From Thermoflexales bacterium (GTDB lineage Bacteria > Chloroflexota > Anaerolineae > B4-G1 > SLSP01), in contig SLDA01000441.1 in NCBI GenBank assembly GCA_007125545.1, positions 1 to 35,487 on the forward strand: a DNA stretch of 35,487 bases, written 5' to 3'. The notes beneath the pieces are model-generated. The model was given only the letters and a program-made list of their open reading frames with translations, searched no databases and was not told where the DNA came from. Each line of letters opens with the position of its first letter. The stretch's first letter is position 1. This document shows positions 15,852-24,186 of this stretch, in pieces. The position numbers and the translations under genes were made by a program.

Positions 15852-17570
15852 CTAAGCCACCGCCACTTCGGCAATGAGAATCCCATAGGGCGCCACGGTC
15901 AGCGCCACGAGATCAATAGGGCCCGACCGTGCCGGCGTCGAGAACATCACCTCTGTAACACGATAGGGTAGATCCGGAGCCAGGCTTTGTGTCTGAGCTG
16001 TGTAGTTCAGCACGACCAGACACAGCTGGTCCGGGACACGCCGCAGGAAGGCCAGACAGGACGCGCCGTCCTCTAGCACGGACTCATACTCCCCGAGACG
16101 CAGGGCCGGGGAGGACCGGCGCACCGCCAACAGGCGCCGGTAAAAGGCCAACATCGACGTGGGGTCGTCGAGCTGGTCGGCCACATTCACACCTTCCGCA
16201 TAGTTGGGGTGAACCGGCAACCAGGTGTCCACCCCGGCAGGGCTGAAGCCCGCATTGGGCGCATTGGACCACTGCATCGGTGTGCGAGCGACATCCCGTG
16301 TCGCCTTGCGAACCAGGGCAAATGCGCGATCCTCTGAGAATCCGTTTTCCACCGCCAGAGCGTACTGGCGCAGCGCCAGTGTGTCGCGAAACTGCTCGAG
16401 GGAATCCAGCACGCGATTCACCATGCCGATCTCTTCGCCGTAGTACAGAAACGGCGTGCCACGTAGCGTCAGAAGCAAGGCGAGCGAGAGCCGAGCGAGT
16501 TCGGCATCGTGGACGCCGTCGCCAAACGCACTCTTGACCCGGGGCGAGTCGTGGTTGCCAAGGGTATTACAGGGCCAGGCCCCGTCGGGCAATTGGGCCA
16601 ACCGCTCGGCCTGATTGGCCCGGATCTGTGGCGGGGTCAAGCGTCGCGTACGCATCAGCTCAAAGTTGAAGACCATATGCAGTTCATCATCGCCACTACC
16701 ATAGTACGCGATCTTCTCATCTTCACCGATCAGCACCACGTCGCCGTAGCCGTTAACGAGCTGTCGGAGGTCTTTCATCAGGTCGTGCACCTCCGGCAGG
16801 TCGAACTGGTACTCGAACAGTCGTTCCCACTCCCTGCCCAACTCAGCCAGGACATCGGGATCTTCCGCAGTCGCCCATACCGCGTAGAGATCAAGGAGCG
16901 TCATATCGCTCGTGTGGTCGGGCAGGTCGGGGTGCTCGTAGATCGTGGCAATCGCATCAAGGCGGAACCCGTCGACGCCAAGGTCCAGCCAGAATCGCAC
17001 CACGTCCCACATCGCCGCGCGGACCTCTGGGTTGCGCCAGTTCAGATCGGGCTGCTCCTTGAGGAAGTGATGGTAGTAGTACTGGTCCGTTGCGGGGTCG
17101 TACTCCCAAGCCGAACCGGTGAAGCTCGACTCCCAGTTGTTCGGCGGCAAGCGCTCACCATCCGTACCGGTCCGCCCATCCCGCCAGACATACCAGTCAC
17201 GCTTAGGATGGTCACGCCCCGACCTCGAGGCCTGAAACCACGGATGTTGATCCGACGTGTGGTTCAGAACAAGGTCGAGGACGACGCGTATGCCACGCTG
17301 ATGCGCCCCTTCCAGAAAGGCACGGAAGGTGTCCAGAGTGCCGTACTCGGGTGCCACGCCGATGTAATCGCTGATGTCGTACCCACAGTCAACCTGCGGT
17401 GATGGATAGTGCGGAGAGAGCCAGATCGCATCGATGCCCAGATGCTCCAGGTAATCCAGCTGCCGGATGATCCCGGCGAAGTCACCCATTCCATCGCCGT
17501 CCTCATCCGCGAAACTGCGCGGATAGATCTGATAGAAGACCGCCTCTTGCCACCACCTCGAGTTTACCAC
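15852..17570 (-). CDS. GH13 alpha-glucosidase / oligo-1,6-glucosidase family, 572 aa
   Basis: A full-length GH13 enzyme that would hydrolyse terminal alpha-glucosidic bonds in small oligosaccharides in the cytoplasm; no signal peptide is present. It shows VFYQIYPRSFAD at the N terminus, DLVLNHTS (region I), nucleophile D205 in GFRLDA, acid/base E283 in LIGE, and transition-state D341 in GNHDSPR. Specificity (maltose, isomaltose, sucrose, trehalose synthase-like transfer) cannot be fixed by eye. The start is GTG with AGGAGG about 5 bases upstream. The palindromic array at 17604-17664 precedes it, and GH130 is upstream in the same direction. Confidence 0.92.
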   Translation of the reverse strand: MVNSRWWQEAVFYQIYPRSFADEDGDGMGDFAGIIRQLDYLEHLGIDAIWLSPHYPSPQVDCGYDISDYIGVAPEYGTLDTFRAFLEGAHQRGIRVVLDLVLNHTSDQHPWFQASRSGRDHPKRDWYVWRDGRTGTDGERLPPNNWESSFTGSAWEYDPATDQYYYHHFLKEQPDLNWRNPEVRAAMWDVVRFWLDLGVDGFRLDAIATIYEHPDLPDHTSDMTLLDLYAVWATAEDPDVLAELGREWERLFEYQFDLPEVHDLMKDLRQLVNGYGDVVLIGEDEKIAYYGSGDDELHMVFNFELMRTRRLTPPQIRANQAERLAQLPDGAWPCNTLGNHDSPRVKSAFGDGVHDAELARLSLALLLTLRGTPFLYYGEEIGMVNRVLDSLEQFRDTLALRQYALAVENGFSEDRAFALVRKATRDVARTPMQWSNAPNAGFSPAGVDTWLPVHPNYAEGVNVADQLDDPTSMLAFYRRLLAVRRSSPALRLGEYESVLEDGASCLAFLRRVPDQLCLVVLNYTAQTQSLAPDLPYRVTEVMFSTPARSGPIDLVALTVAPYGILIAEVAVA

Positions 17571-17603
17571 AAACGCCTCCTCTGCTGCTCTGAAGCCAAC
17601 CCT

Positions 17604-17664
17604 GTGAAAGCTTCACGAGGCGTGAAGGCTTCACTTGGCGTGAAGGCTTCACTTGGCGTGAAGG
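17604..17664. repeat. Tandem array of 13-bp palindromes at 18-bp spacing
   Basis: GTGAAAGCTTCAC (17604-17616), GTGAAGGCTTCAC (17622-17634) and GTGAAGGCTTCAC (17640-17652) are separated by GAGGC or TTGGC, with a fourth partial copy GTGAAGG at 17658. Each full unit is a palindrome. The GH130 stop codon (17651-17649) lies within the third copy, so the array spans the end of GH130 and the short gap before GH13. It may be a multi-site operator for GH13, a set of RNA hairpins, or a local slippage duplication of the GH130 3' end. Confidence 0.8.
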
Positions 17665-18578
17665 ACAAAGTCGAGAGCTTCCTCTAATGTGCAGGTCGCC
17701 AGAGCAATGACGTGATCGCCGCCGCCATAGTAGAAGTAGACGGTGCCATCGACCACCGGATTGGCGCAAGAGAAGGTCACGTTGTTGACATCCCCTCTCA
17801 ACTCCCAGATCTCTTCAGGCCAGAAGATAGGCGTCTGCGGGCGACGAATGACGCGAGTTGGATCATCAAGATCCAGCAAACAGAGCCCCTGCTGGTAGAC
17901 TATTTCGGCGCCGTATGCGTGGTAGAAGAGGAGCCACCCATGCTCGGTTTCGATCGGCAAACCGTTGCCGCCCACGCTGACGTTATCCCAGCCCTCCGCG
18001 TTGTCAGGACGAGATCCCATCACCCGGTGCATATCGTCCCGCTCCCAAGTCTTGAGATCGTCGCTGTAAGCCAACCAGATGCTACCCTTGGGACGGTGCA
18101 ACGCGACGTAACGCCCATTGATCTTGCGTGGGAAAAGAACGTGGTCCTTATTATCTTCTCCAATGACGATGGGCCCCAGCCTCTCCCAGGTAATCAGATT
18201 GGTACTGCGTGCAACCATAGGCAGAACGCCGCCGCCGGCGTGGGTCGGCTCTCCCTCGCCGGTGAACTCACGCCCATAGGCGGTGTAGGTCATATAGTAA
18301 ACCCCATCCAGCTTGGTAAGACGGGGATCCTCAAGCCCGCGCGAGTCAGTACCGTCGATGGGCGCCAGGATCGGATCGCGCATACGGTTCCACGTCACGC
18401 CGTCCGCGCTGACTGCATAGCCCAGCCGGCTTACCCAGTCGTGACCCTGCGCGCGATAGATCATGTGGAAAAGTCCATTGTCGTAGATCACGCCGGGGTT
18501 GAAAACGTTGTAGCATTCCCAGTCCGAAGTGGCATCCGGGAGCATAAGCGGATTGTCGGGATGTCGCTGTAGCTTCAT
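17649..18578 (-). CDS. GH130 family glycoside phosphorylase (beta-mannoside type), 309 aa
   Basis: A five-bladed beta-propeller enzyme of the GH130 type. It has FNPGV (about 26-30), YRAQG (41-45), the GLEDPR motif with the proposed general acid D84, and FPRKINGRY followed by HRP, the region that binds phosphate in characterised family members. Known members phosphorolyse beta-1,4-mannosyl-glucose, mannobiose or mannosyl-GlcNAc, giving mannose-1-phosphate; which applies here cannot be told. No signal peptide is present, so it acts in the cytoplasm. The ATG at 18578 is chosen because AGGAGT lies about 7 bases upstream; an earlier TTG would contain that site. It lies 14 bp after nagA. Confidence 0.88.
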   Translation of the reverse strand: MKLQRHPDNPLMLPDATSDWECYNVFNPGVIYDNGLFHMIYRAQGHDWVSRLGYAVSADGVTWNRMRDPILAPIDGTDSRGLEDPRLTKLDGVYYMTYTAYGREFTGEGEPTHAGGGVLPMVARSTNLITWERLGPIVIGEDNKDHVLFPRKINGRYVALHRPKGSIWLAYSDDLKTWERDDMHRVMGSRPDNAEGWDNVSVGGNGLPIETEHGWLLFYHAYGAEIVYQQGLCLLDLDDPTRVIRRPQTPIFWPEEIWELRGDVNNVTFSCANPVVDGTVYFYYGGGDHVIALATCTLEEALDFVLHAK

Positions 18579-18592
18579 ATCACCCACTCCTT

Positions 18593-19624
18593 TCAAGCGC
18601 TGTCGCTGCGTAGCGTAAACCGGCGATTCACGAACGCCAAACCTGCACCCTCCTCACCTCGCACCACGTCTGGAGCCAACCCTATGAGCGCCAGGCTGTT
18701 GTAGAACCCCACCGCCAGGAGTTCCTCCAGGTCGAAGTCGGTCACGGAGGCAAACACATTCATGCAGTCCAGCATCGTCGCCGAGGAACCTACCAAACAC
18801 TGCTTGTCGGGGTTGTGGAGCCGTCCTGAAGGCTCCAGAATCGCCCGGTTTCCCAAGACCTGGTATTCGCCTGCAGGGAGGCCTGCCACCGGTGAGGCAT
18901 CACTCACCACGATCAAGCGATCTTGTCCCTTGGCACTCGCTGCCACGCGGAGCACCGAAGCCGGCAGGTGATGCCCGTCAGCGATGATCATAGCGACGTA
19001 GTTATCATTGCTCAACCCATCCCAGATGGGATTGGGATGACGGGGCAGCAAATTGGGCAGTCCGTTCCCCAGATGCGTGAGCGCGCGGGCGCCGCACCCC
19101 CGGAGACGAACGAGGTCATCCTGGTCAAACACCGAATGCCCGAGGGAAACCGTCACATTTCGCGCCGTAGCAGCCTCGATGAGCTCCTCGACGCCGGGCA
19201 GTTCCGCCGCCACGGTGAGCAACCGGACATATCCCCCACCCAGATCAAGTAGCTCTTCCAGCAACTCGAGATCGGGCGCCTGAACGGAAGCCGGGTCATG
19301 GGCACCGACGGCTCCAGGCTCGGACGAGATAAACGGCCCCTCAAGATGCAACCCGAGGACGCGGCCCCGGAACTCGTCGGACTCAAGCGTCCTGACCAAA
19401 AGGGGCAGATTCCGACGGTAGGTCTCCATCGGACTGGTTATGACCGTCGCCAAAAACGCGGCGGTTCCACGGTTGAGCAATGCCCGCCACGCATCCAGCA
19501 AGTCCGCTTTGCTCAACTCGGGATCGGAGAAATCAACCCCGCCAAAGCCGTTGACCTGGAGATCCACGAAACCGGGGATCGGAATGAACTCGCCTCCACC
19601 ATACTCTGATCGTACCGGGTTCAC
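18593..19624 (-). CDS. nagA: N-acetylglucosamine-6-phosphate deacetylase, 343 aa, short N terminus
   Basis: Removes acetate from GlcNAc-6-P to give GlcN-6-P, the substrate of the adjacent NagB. Family motifs are present: [10 protein letters not shown] (17-26), HLEGPFIS with metal ligand E95, GHS (H163), THLGN (H184), IADGHH and SDA with catalytic D242. The GTG start at 19624 lies one base after the nagB stop, with GGAG 7 bases upstream. PGF is at residue 17, whereas in E. coli NagA it is near residue 53, so about 35 residues of the N-terminal beta-sandwich are missing. A longer in-frame extension would lie inside nagB and does not resemble NagA. Confidence 0.9.
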   Translation of the reverse strand: MNPVRSEYGGGEFIPIPGFVDLQVNGFGGVDFSDPELSKADLLDAWRALLNRGTAAFLATVITSPMETYRRNLPLLVRTLESDEFRGRVLGLHLEGPFISSEPGAVGAHDPASVQAPDLELLEELLDLGGGYVRLLTVAAELPGVEELIEAATARNVTVSLGHSVFDQDDLVRLRGCGARALTHLGNGLPNLLPRHPNPIWDGLSNDNYVAMIIADGHHLPASVLRVAASAKGQDRLIVVSDASPVAGLPAGEYQVLGNRAILEPSGRLHNPDKQCLVGSSATMLDCMNVFASVTDFDLEELLAVGFYNSLALIGLAPDVVRGEEGAGLAFVNRRFTLRSDSA

Positions 19625-19625
19625 G

Positions 19626-20363
19626 TTACGACTCCAGGAGCGCAGCGGAGGCTGTGTCCAGATAGAGATCGCATTCCGGATGTTCCTGGAGTATGGATGA
19701 TGGCAGGTTGGGCGTGACAGGACCTTCCACTGCTTTCTGAACCGCCTCTGCCTTACGTCCGTCGGGCACAGTACACACGATGGCATCACTCTTCATAATC
19801 TGCTGAATACTCATCGAGATCGCGCGCTCGGGGACAGCGTCCAATGAGGGAAACCACCCCTCGCCCAGCTGCTGGCGCCGGCAGGCCTCATCGAGATTCA
19901 CAATGAGATAGGGCTCTTCTGTCTGAAAGTCCGCCGGGGGGTCGTTGAAGGCGAGATGACCGTTCTCACCGATACCGATACAGGCCACGTCGATGGTCCG
20001 CCCACGGATGAGGTCGCCCAGTCGCCGGCATTCCGCGGCGGGATCCGCGGCCTCTCCATCGACGAAGTGAAACTCCTGGAGTGCGGGCACCCGATCCACG
20101 AACCTTTCCTTGAGGTACTTGCGAAAGCTGGCAGGGTGGTCCTCAGGCAGCCCAATGTACTCGTCAAGATGAAACGCCGTGACCCGGGACCAGTCAACAT
20201 CCCGCTCTACCAAGCTCTCCAGCATCTCGAATTGGCTTGCGCCGGTTGCCAGAATCAGAGTGGCGGCACCTCGCGTTTCAATGGCAGCCTTAAGCCCGGC
20301 TGCCGCTTTCCGAGCTGCAGCGGCACCCATTTCCTCCTTAGTCTCGAAAATGTGAATCTCCAT
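19626..20363 (-). CDS. nagB: Glucosamine-6-phosphate deaminase, 245 aa
   Basis: Converts GlcN-6-P to fructose-6-P and ammonia, the second step after NagA. Sugar-phosphate isomerase motifs: LATGASQ (38-44, phosphate loop), AFHLDEYIG with catalytic D67, and [12 protein letters not shown] with ring-opening H136. E. coli has Asp two residues before this His; here it is Asn134, as I recall also for the Bacillus-type enzyme. The ATG at 20363 follows GAGGAG by 6 bases; a longer frame upstream has no support. The nagA start codon follows the stop by one base, so the two are coupled. The length is normal for the short allosteric-independent form. Confidence 0.92.
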   Translation of the reverse strand: MEIHIFETKEEMGAAAARKAAAGLKAAIETRGAATLILATGASQFEMLESLVERDVDWSRVTAFHLDEYIGLPEDHPASFRKYLKERFVDRVPALQEFHFVDGEAADPAAECRRLGDLIRGRTIDVACIGIGENGHLAFNDPPADFQTEEPYLIVNLDEACRRQQLGEGWFPSLDAVPERAISMSIQQIMKSDAIVCTVPDGRKAEAVQKAVEGPVTPNLPSSILQEHPECDLYLDTASAALLES

Positions 20364-20410
20364 TGCGTCTCCTCGTATGGCACTTCCTGACGTATACGCG
20401 TGCACCTGAC

Positions 20411-20470
20411 AAGAAAAGAGGGCACACTCCAATCGCCTGAGGGTTCAGGCAATGTCAGCAATGCGCCCTC
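20411..20470 (-). terminator. Compound hairpin terminator between the cNMP-binding gene and nagB
   Basis: On the minus strand an outer GAGGGC/GCCCTC stem (20470-20465 with 20423-20418) encloses a GCCTGA/TCAGGC hairpin (20435-20450) and is followed by TTTTCTT (20417-20411). This would end the transcript of the upstream cyclic-nucleotide-binding gene, and perhaps attenuate read-through into nagB. Confidence 0.65.
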
Positions 20471-20490
20471 CACGTAGAGCGAAGTGAAGC

Positions 20491-20931
20491 CTAGAGCGAA
20501 CTCATCAGACGACTGAACCGTTCGGCAAGCTGTTGCAGAACAGCAACCGCCATCTCACCATCTTGCTTTATCACACTGAGAAACTCCCAACGGGTCAAGA
20601 CCATACAAACGGTCGGCTTTTTGGCAATGACAGATGCGGTGCGCGTCACATCAGTCAATAGGGCCAGTTCTCCGAAGAAATCGCCGGGAAGTAGGGGGTT
20701 CAACACGATGCTCGTGCCGTCTGCGCGACGGTGCACGGCCTCCGCTTCGCCGGATTCAATGACGAAGAGCCCCTCCCCTCCTTGACCCTGAGTCAGGATT
20801 GCATCCCCTTCCTTGTAGGTTCGTTCAACAAACTGGCGAGCCAATCGCTCAAGTTGTCGCTTGCCAAGGCCACCAAAGAGCGGCGTCTTCATCAGGATAT
20901 CTAGTGTTGTGTCTTGGTCGGGCATGCTCAT
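20491..20931 (-). CDS. Stand-alone cyclic-nucleotide-binding (CAP_ED) protein A, 146 aa
   Basis: A single cNMP-binding beta-roll with flanking helices and no DNA-binding helix-turn-helix. The phosphate-binding cassette is canonical: FFGELALL then TRTASV, including the Glu that contacts ribose and the Arg that contacts the cyclic phosphate. It is therefore a candidate receptor for cAMP or cGMP that must act on a partner protein. It is a clear paralogue of the gene at 23733, sharing the KRQL(E/Q)xLAR, DFFGELALL and RTASVIA blocks across the whole length. It has its own promoter and terminator. AAAGG precedes the ATG; a second ATG two codons later is possible. Confidence 0.88.
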   Translation of the reverse strand: MSMPDQDTTLDILMKTPLFGGLGKRQLERLARQFVERTYKEGDAILTQGQGGEGLFVIESGEAEAVHRRADGTSIVLNPLLPGDFFGELALLTDVTRTASVIAKKPTVCMVLTRWEFLSVIKQDGEMAVAVLQQLAERFSRLMSSL

Positions 20932-20975
20932 TTACCTTTCTCTAGGTGAAACGATAACGGACCGAAGTTAGACTT

Positions 20976-21004
20976 ATTTTACTCCAGATCAACACCCTAC
21001 ACAA
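20976..21004 (-). promoter_or_regulatory. Sigma70-type promoter of cNMP-binding gene A
   Basis: On the minus strand, TTGTGT (21004-20999), a 17-base spacer and TAAAAT (20981-20976), about 45 bases before the ATG. It lies in the 168-bp gap after the GH65 gene. Confidence 0.55.
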
Positions 21005-21099
21005 ACGTCACTCCACCAAAGTGGGCACGCTGTTTGGACAAAGCAGTTCCCCAGTCCTACAATATCGCCGTGCTCGTTGCGTATCGGACAGGAGTCGCG

Positions 21100-23295
21100 T
21101 CAATGGATCAGAGGCTCATCGTCAGGCTGACGCAGATCGAACTCCAGCCACTCTCCTCGATAGCAGAGCTTGAAGGCCAGTCGCGTCCACCCTGCCGGGA
21201 GACGCGGCTCGGCAACCGGACCATCCGGGGTCAAGCGCACGCCACCGAATCCAAAGACCACAGCCTGCCAGAGTCCGCCTGCCGTTGCCCCGTGGATACC
21301 CTCTGAGGTGTTGCCACGGTTATCCAGCAAATCCGTTCCTGCAGCAAGCTCAAAGAAATGGTACGCTTGCTCGAGGTCTCCAATGCGCGCAGCCAGCGCC
21401 GCCTGGATCGCCGGTCCGAGGGACGAGCCGTAGGTCACATCAGTCTTGGGCGTATAGTAGGACCAATTGGCGTGCAGCGCCTCCTCCGTATACACGTCGT
21501 CCAGCAGATAGAGCAGCATCAGGACATCGGGCTGTTTGAGTATCTGGCACTGCTGCGTCGTTGCGACACCAAGAATTGCCTGTAGTGAGGTCGTGCGCGG
21601 TTCATACTCCTCGAAGAGCACCTCCTGGAGTTCATAGAATCCTGAAAACTGCTCGATCAAGCTGGTGCCGGGATCAAATCCGATATAGAGGCCCTCGATC
21701 ACCGTCCGCCACTGATCGAGGCGGGTGTCCGTGAGTCCCAGGCGTCCCAGCAGCTCATCGCCGTGTTGGGTGTGGTTCGAGCGCAGCCACTCGATGACCT
21801 GTAGGGCTGCCTCGAGATTCCAGCGTGCCATACCGTTCGTGAATGCGTTGTTGGTGACGTGATCGTGATTTTCGTCCGGGCCGATGACATCACAGATCTC
21901 GTAGACCTGACGCTCGGCATTCCACTCGGCCCGGCTGGCCCAGAATCGCGCCGTTTCCAGCATAATCTCGGCCCCATAGTAGCGCATAAAGTCCTCATCG
22001 CCCGTCACGCGCCAGTAGTTGTAGACGGCGTAGGCTACGTCTGCCGTGATATGTAATTCAATGTCTCCACACCAGATGCGAACCAACTCACCCTCTTCCT
22101 TGTCCTGAGTCCACACGGGTATCCACCGAGGCGTGGTCTCAGCGCCGGTTTCGGCGCTCTCCCAGGCATACATCGCGCCCTCGAGTCCCTCCTTGGTGGC
22201 CTTTTGCCGGGCCCCTGGAAGCGTCCAATAACGGTACTCGAGCATATTGCGGGCTACCGCCGGCTGGGTATAGATGAAAAAGGGTAGCATGAAAATCTCA
22301 GTGTCCCAGAAGACGTGTCCCCTATAGCCATACCCGCTGAGCGTCTTGGCCGGAATGCTTGCCCGTTCCTCGAATCGGGGTGCCGCAATCGAGAGTTGAA
22401 AAAGAGCATAGCGCAGAGACAAGTCTGCCTCTTCATCGCCTTCAATGACGACATTGGAGCGCTCCCACAAAAGGGCCCAAGCCTCGGTCTGCGCCTCGAG
22501 CAACTCAGCATAACCGCTATCTCGCGCCTGTGCCAGGGCCTCGACAGCCGCAGCCGCGGGATCTTTCGTGTCACGGGAGGTATAGATGGCGACAAACTTG
22601 TCCGCGACCAGGGATTGTCCTGGCGCCAATTGGCCTTCAGCGATGACTGTCGGCGCCCACAGGCAATCCCGTGCACTGTGGACGATTCCTGGCTGAGATA
22701 CGTGTAGCGCGGCGGCCTCGCTCAGAACCACACCGGTAGCGTTAGTACGCACCTGGAGGTGCACGCTTTGTGAGTCCACAGGTCCCTGGTCCAAGAGCTG
22801 CCAGTGCCGGTATCCTTCATTGTCGACGATGCCCGAAATACCAGCACGCAGTTCCACCGCGGACGAGAAATCAACCGAGGTGATGTGACAGCGCACCGCC
22901 AAAATGTGAGGAGATGCCAAGCTGGCAAAGCGCTCGAAAATGAGCTGCACCGTACTCCCAGCAGGGCTACGCCAGAGAACGGTCCTCGTCAGCACGCCGT
23001 TTCGCAAGTCAAGTTCCCGACGATAGGAGAGCACCTCGCCTTGATCCATCCGGAAGCGGGCACCGCCTATATAAACATGGAAGTCTATCCAGGTCGGTGC
23101 GTTGACGAGTTCGGTATGCACGATAGCCAAGTCATTGAACACACCGTGGAGGAGGGTCACCGGTGACCTGCCGGCATAGCCTTCCTCAAAGGTTCCGCGA
23201 GTGCCCAAGTAGCCGTTGCCAATCGTATACACAGTCTCCCTATAAGGCATCAGGTCGGGCACAAACGTCTCTTCAACAATCTTCCAGTTCTCCAT
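21100..23295 (-). CDS. GH65 family disaccharide phosphorylase (maltose/kojibiose/trehalose type), 731 aa
   Basis: A full-length GH65 enzyme with an N-terminal beta-sandwich (about 1-270), linker helices and an (alpha/alpha)6 barrel. Barrel motifs: GYRGHVFWDTEIFMLPFF (about 324-340), GPDENHDHVTNNAFTNG with general acid E475, and the HGATAGGLWQAVVFGFGG phosphate-binding region near 680. It would split an alpha-glucoside with inorganic phosphate to beta-glucose-1-phosphate and a sugar. Which linkage (maltose, trehalose, kojibiose, nigerose) depends on a loop I cannot read by eye. There is no signal peptide. AAGGAGCTAGG precedes the ATG. No phosphoglucomutase gene is adjacent. Confidence 0.93.
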   Translation of the reverse strand: MENWKIVEETFVPDLMPYRETVYTIGNGYLGTRGTFEEGYAGRSPVTLLHGVFNDLAIVHTELVNAPTWIDFHVYIGGARFRMDQGEVLSYRRELDLRNGVLTRTVLWRSPAGSTVQLIFERFASLASPHILAVRCHITSVDFSSAVELRAGISGIVDNEGYRHWQLLDQGPVDSQSVHLQVRTNATGVVLSEAAALHVSQPGIVHSARDCLWAPTVIAEGQLAPGQSLVADKFVAIYTSRDTKDPAAAAVEALAQARDSGYAELLEAQTEAWALLWERSNVVIEGDEEADLSLRYALFQLSIAAPRFEERASIPAKTLSGYGYRGHVFWDTEIFMLPFFIYTQPAVARNMLEYRYWTLPGARQKATKEGLEGAMYAWESAETGAETTPRWIPVWTQDKEEGELVRIWCGDIELHITADVAYAVYNYWRVTGDEDFMRYYGAEIMLETARFWASRAEWNAERQVYEICDVIGPDENHDHVTNNAFTNGMARWNLEAALQVIEWLRSNHTQHGDELLGRLGLTDTRLDQWRTVIEGLYIGFDPGTSLIEQFSGFYELQEVLFEEYEPRTTSLQAILGVATTQQCQILKQPDVLMLLYLLDDVYTEEALHANWSYYTPKTDVTYGSSLGPAIQAALAARIGDLEQAYHFFELAAGTDLLDNRGNTSEGIHGATAGGLWQAVVFGFGGVRLTPDGPVAEPRLPAGWTRLAFKLCYRGEWLEFDLRQPDDEPLIH

Positions 23296-23732
23296 CCTAG
23301 CTCCTTACCATCTTCTTGTCGGGGCACGCAAGACGCCGGTGGCCTGAACATAGCACGTAGGGTCCATCTGATTTTGTGATCCCAAGGCCGGACTGGGGCC
23401 GGCTCCAATTTCAGTATACCTCATTCCGCGCAGTTTTCGGAAGCGCCCGTTGCATCGAGGGCGCCTCGAATCCGCTGAGCCGGTTGGTCCGGCAACCATG
23501 CCGATTCACGTACTATGCCCGGCTCCCGCAGGAACCGGATCGTTCAGGTAGTAGAATCGCAGGTGAGTGTATAACTTCATCGCGATTTCGTATTGCACCT
23601 GGCCCCACCGTACGCTATAATTGTGCCTACAGGATCGCATGCGCTCGTCCACGCGGCATCACCTACCTTTCAATGGGGTTCCAGAACCAGGTTGCTCATT
23701 CGGACGCAAGACAAAGCAGTTAGGAGGCGAAA
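23296..23732. promoter_or_regulatory. 437-bp divergent intergenic region between GH65 and cNMP-binding gene B
   Basis: No gene is visible on either strand. The plus-strand promoter at 23593-23621 serves the right-hand gene. On the minus strand a TATACT (23418-23413) about 118 bases before GH65 is a possible -10, with only a poor -35. Short inverted repeats are present, for example GAGGGCGCCTC near 23457 and GCCGGTTGGTCCGGC near 23480, and could be regulator sites. I see no riboswitch or tRNA here. Confidence 0.5.
23593..23621 (+). promoter_or_regulatory. Sigma70-type promoter of the cNMP-binding/cyclase operon
   Basis: TTGCAC (23593-23598), a 17-base spacer and a perfect TATAAT (23616-23621). 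The start would fall near 23628, leaving a leader of about 105 bases before the ATG at 23733. Confidence 0.7.
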
Positions 23733-24167
23733 ATGGCTGATGAGGAAAAGATCGTCGAACTGATCAAGGAAGTGCCGCTATTTGCAAACCTGAAACGGCG
23801 CCAACTGCAGAACCTAGCCCGGATCTTTGTAGAACGTAGATGCGGACCCGATGAAGTCATTGTGCCGCAGGGTCGCGACGGGTTTGGCTTCTTCGTTATC
23901 ACGTCAGGCTCTGCCAAGGCTGTTAGAGAACGAAGCGATGGATCGACCGTTGTAGTCAACACTTTCGGACCCAACGACTTTTTCGGCGAGCTAGCGCTAT
24001 TGGACAACGGCCCGCGCACCGCTTCTGTCATCGCGACAGAACCCACCCATTGTCTGATTCTGCCTCGCGAGAACTTCCTGGGCGCGCTGCGTCGAGATGG
24101 AGATATGGCAGTTGAAATTATGGTCGAGCTGGCCAGGAGATTCAGGACCGCCCTGGAGGTCTACTGA
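23733..24167 (+). CDS. Stand-alone cyclic-nucleotide-binding (CAP_ED) protein B, 144 aa
   Basis: One cNMP-binding domain without an effector domain, paralogous to the protein at 20491. The cassette FFGELALLDNGPRTASV keeps the ribose-binding Glu and the phosphate-binding Arg, so cAMP/cGMP binding is plausible. GGAGG lies 6 bases before the ATG. The gene is followed after 19 bp by the cyclase-domain gene, so the putative sensor and the putative nucleotide source are co-transcribed. With no output domain of its own, it probably regulates by protein contact, perhaps with the downstream protein. Confidence 0.9.
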   Translation: MADEEKIVELIKEVPLFANLKRRQLQNLARIFVERRCGPDEVIVPQGRDGFGFFVITSGSAKAVRERSDGSTVVVNTFGPNDFFGELALLDNGPRTASVIATEPTHCLILPRENFLGALRRDGDMAVEIMVELARRFRTALEVY

Positions 24168-24186
24168 GACTGCTGGAACCTACCTT

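Noticed and set aside
17604-17664. Regular repeats resembling a tiny CRISPR array
   Set aside because: The intervening 5 bases are nearly constant, the period is only 18 bases and there are no spacers or cas genes; it is a tandem palindrome array.
19625-19789. A longer N terminus for NagA extending into nagB
   Set aside because: The extension overlaps nagB, is Arg/Pro/Trp-rich and does not resemble NagA, while a GTG with a good GGAG site lies just after the nagB stop.
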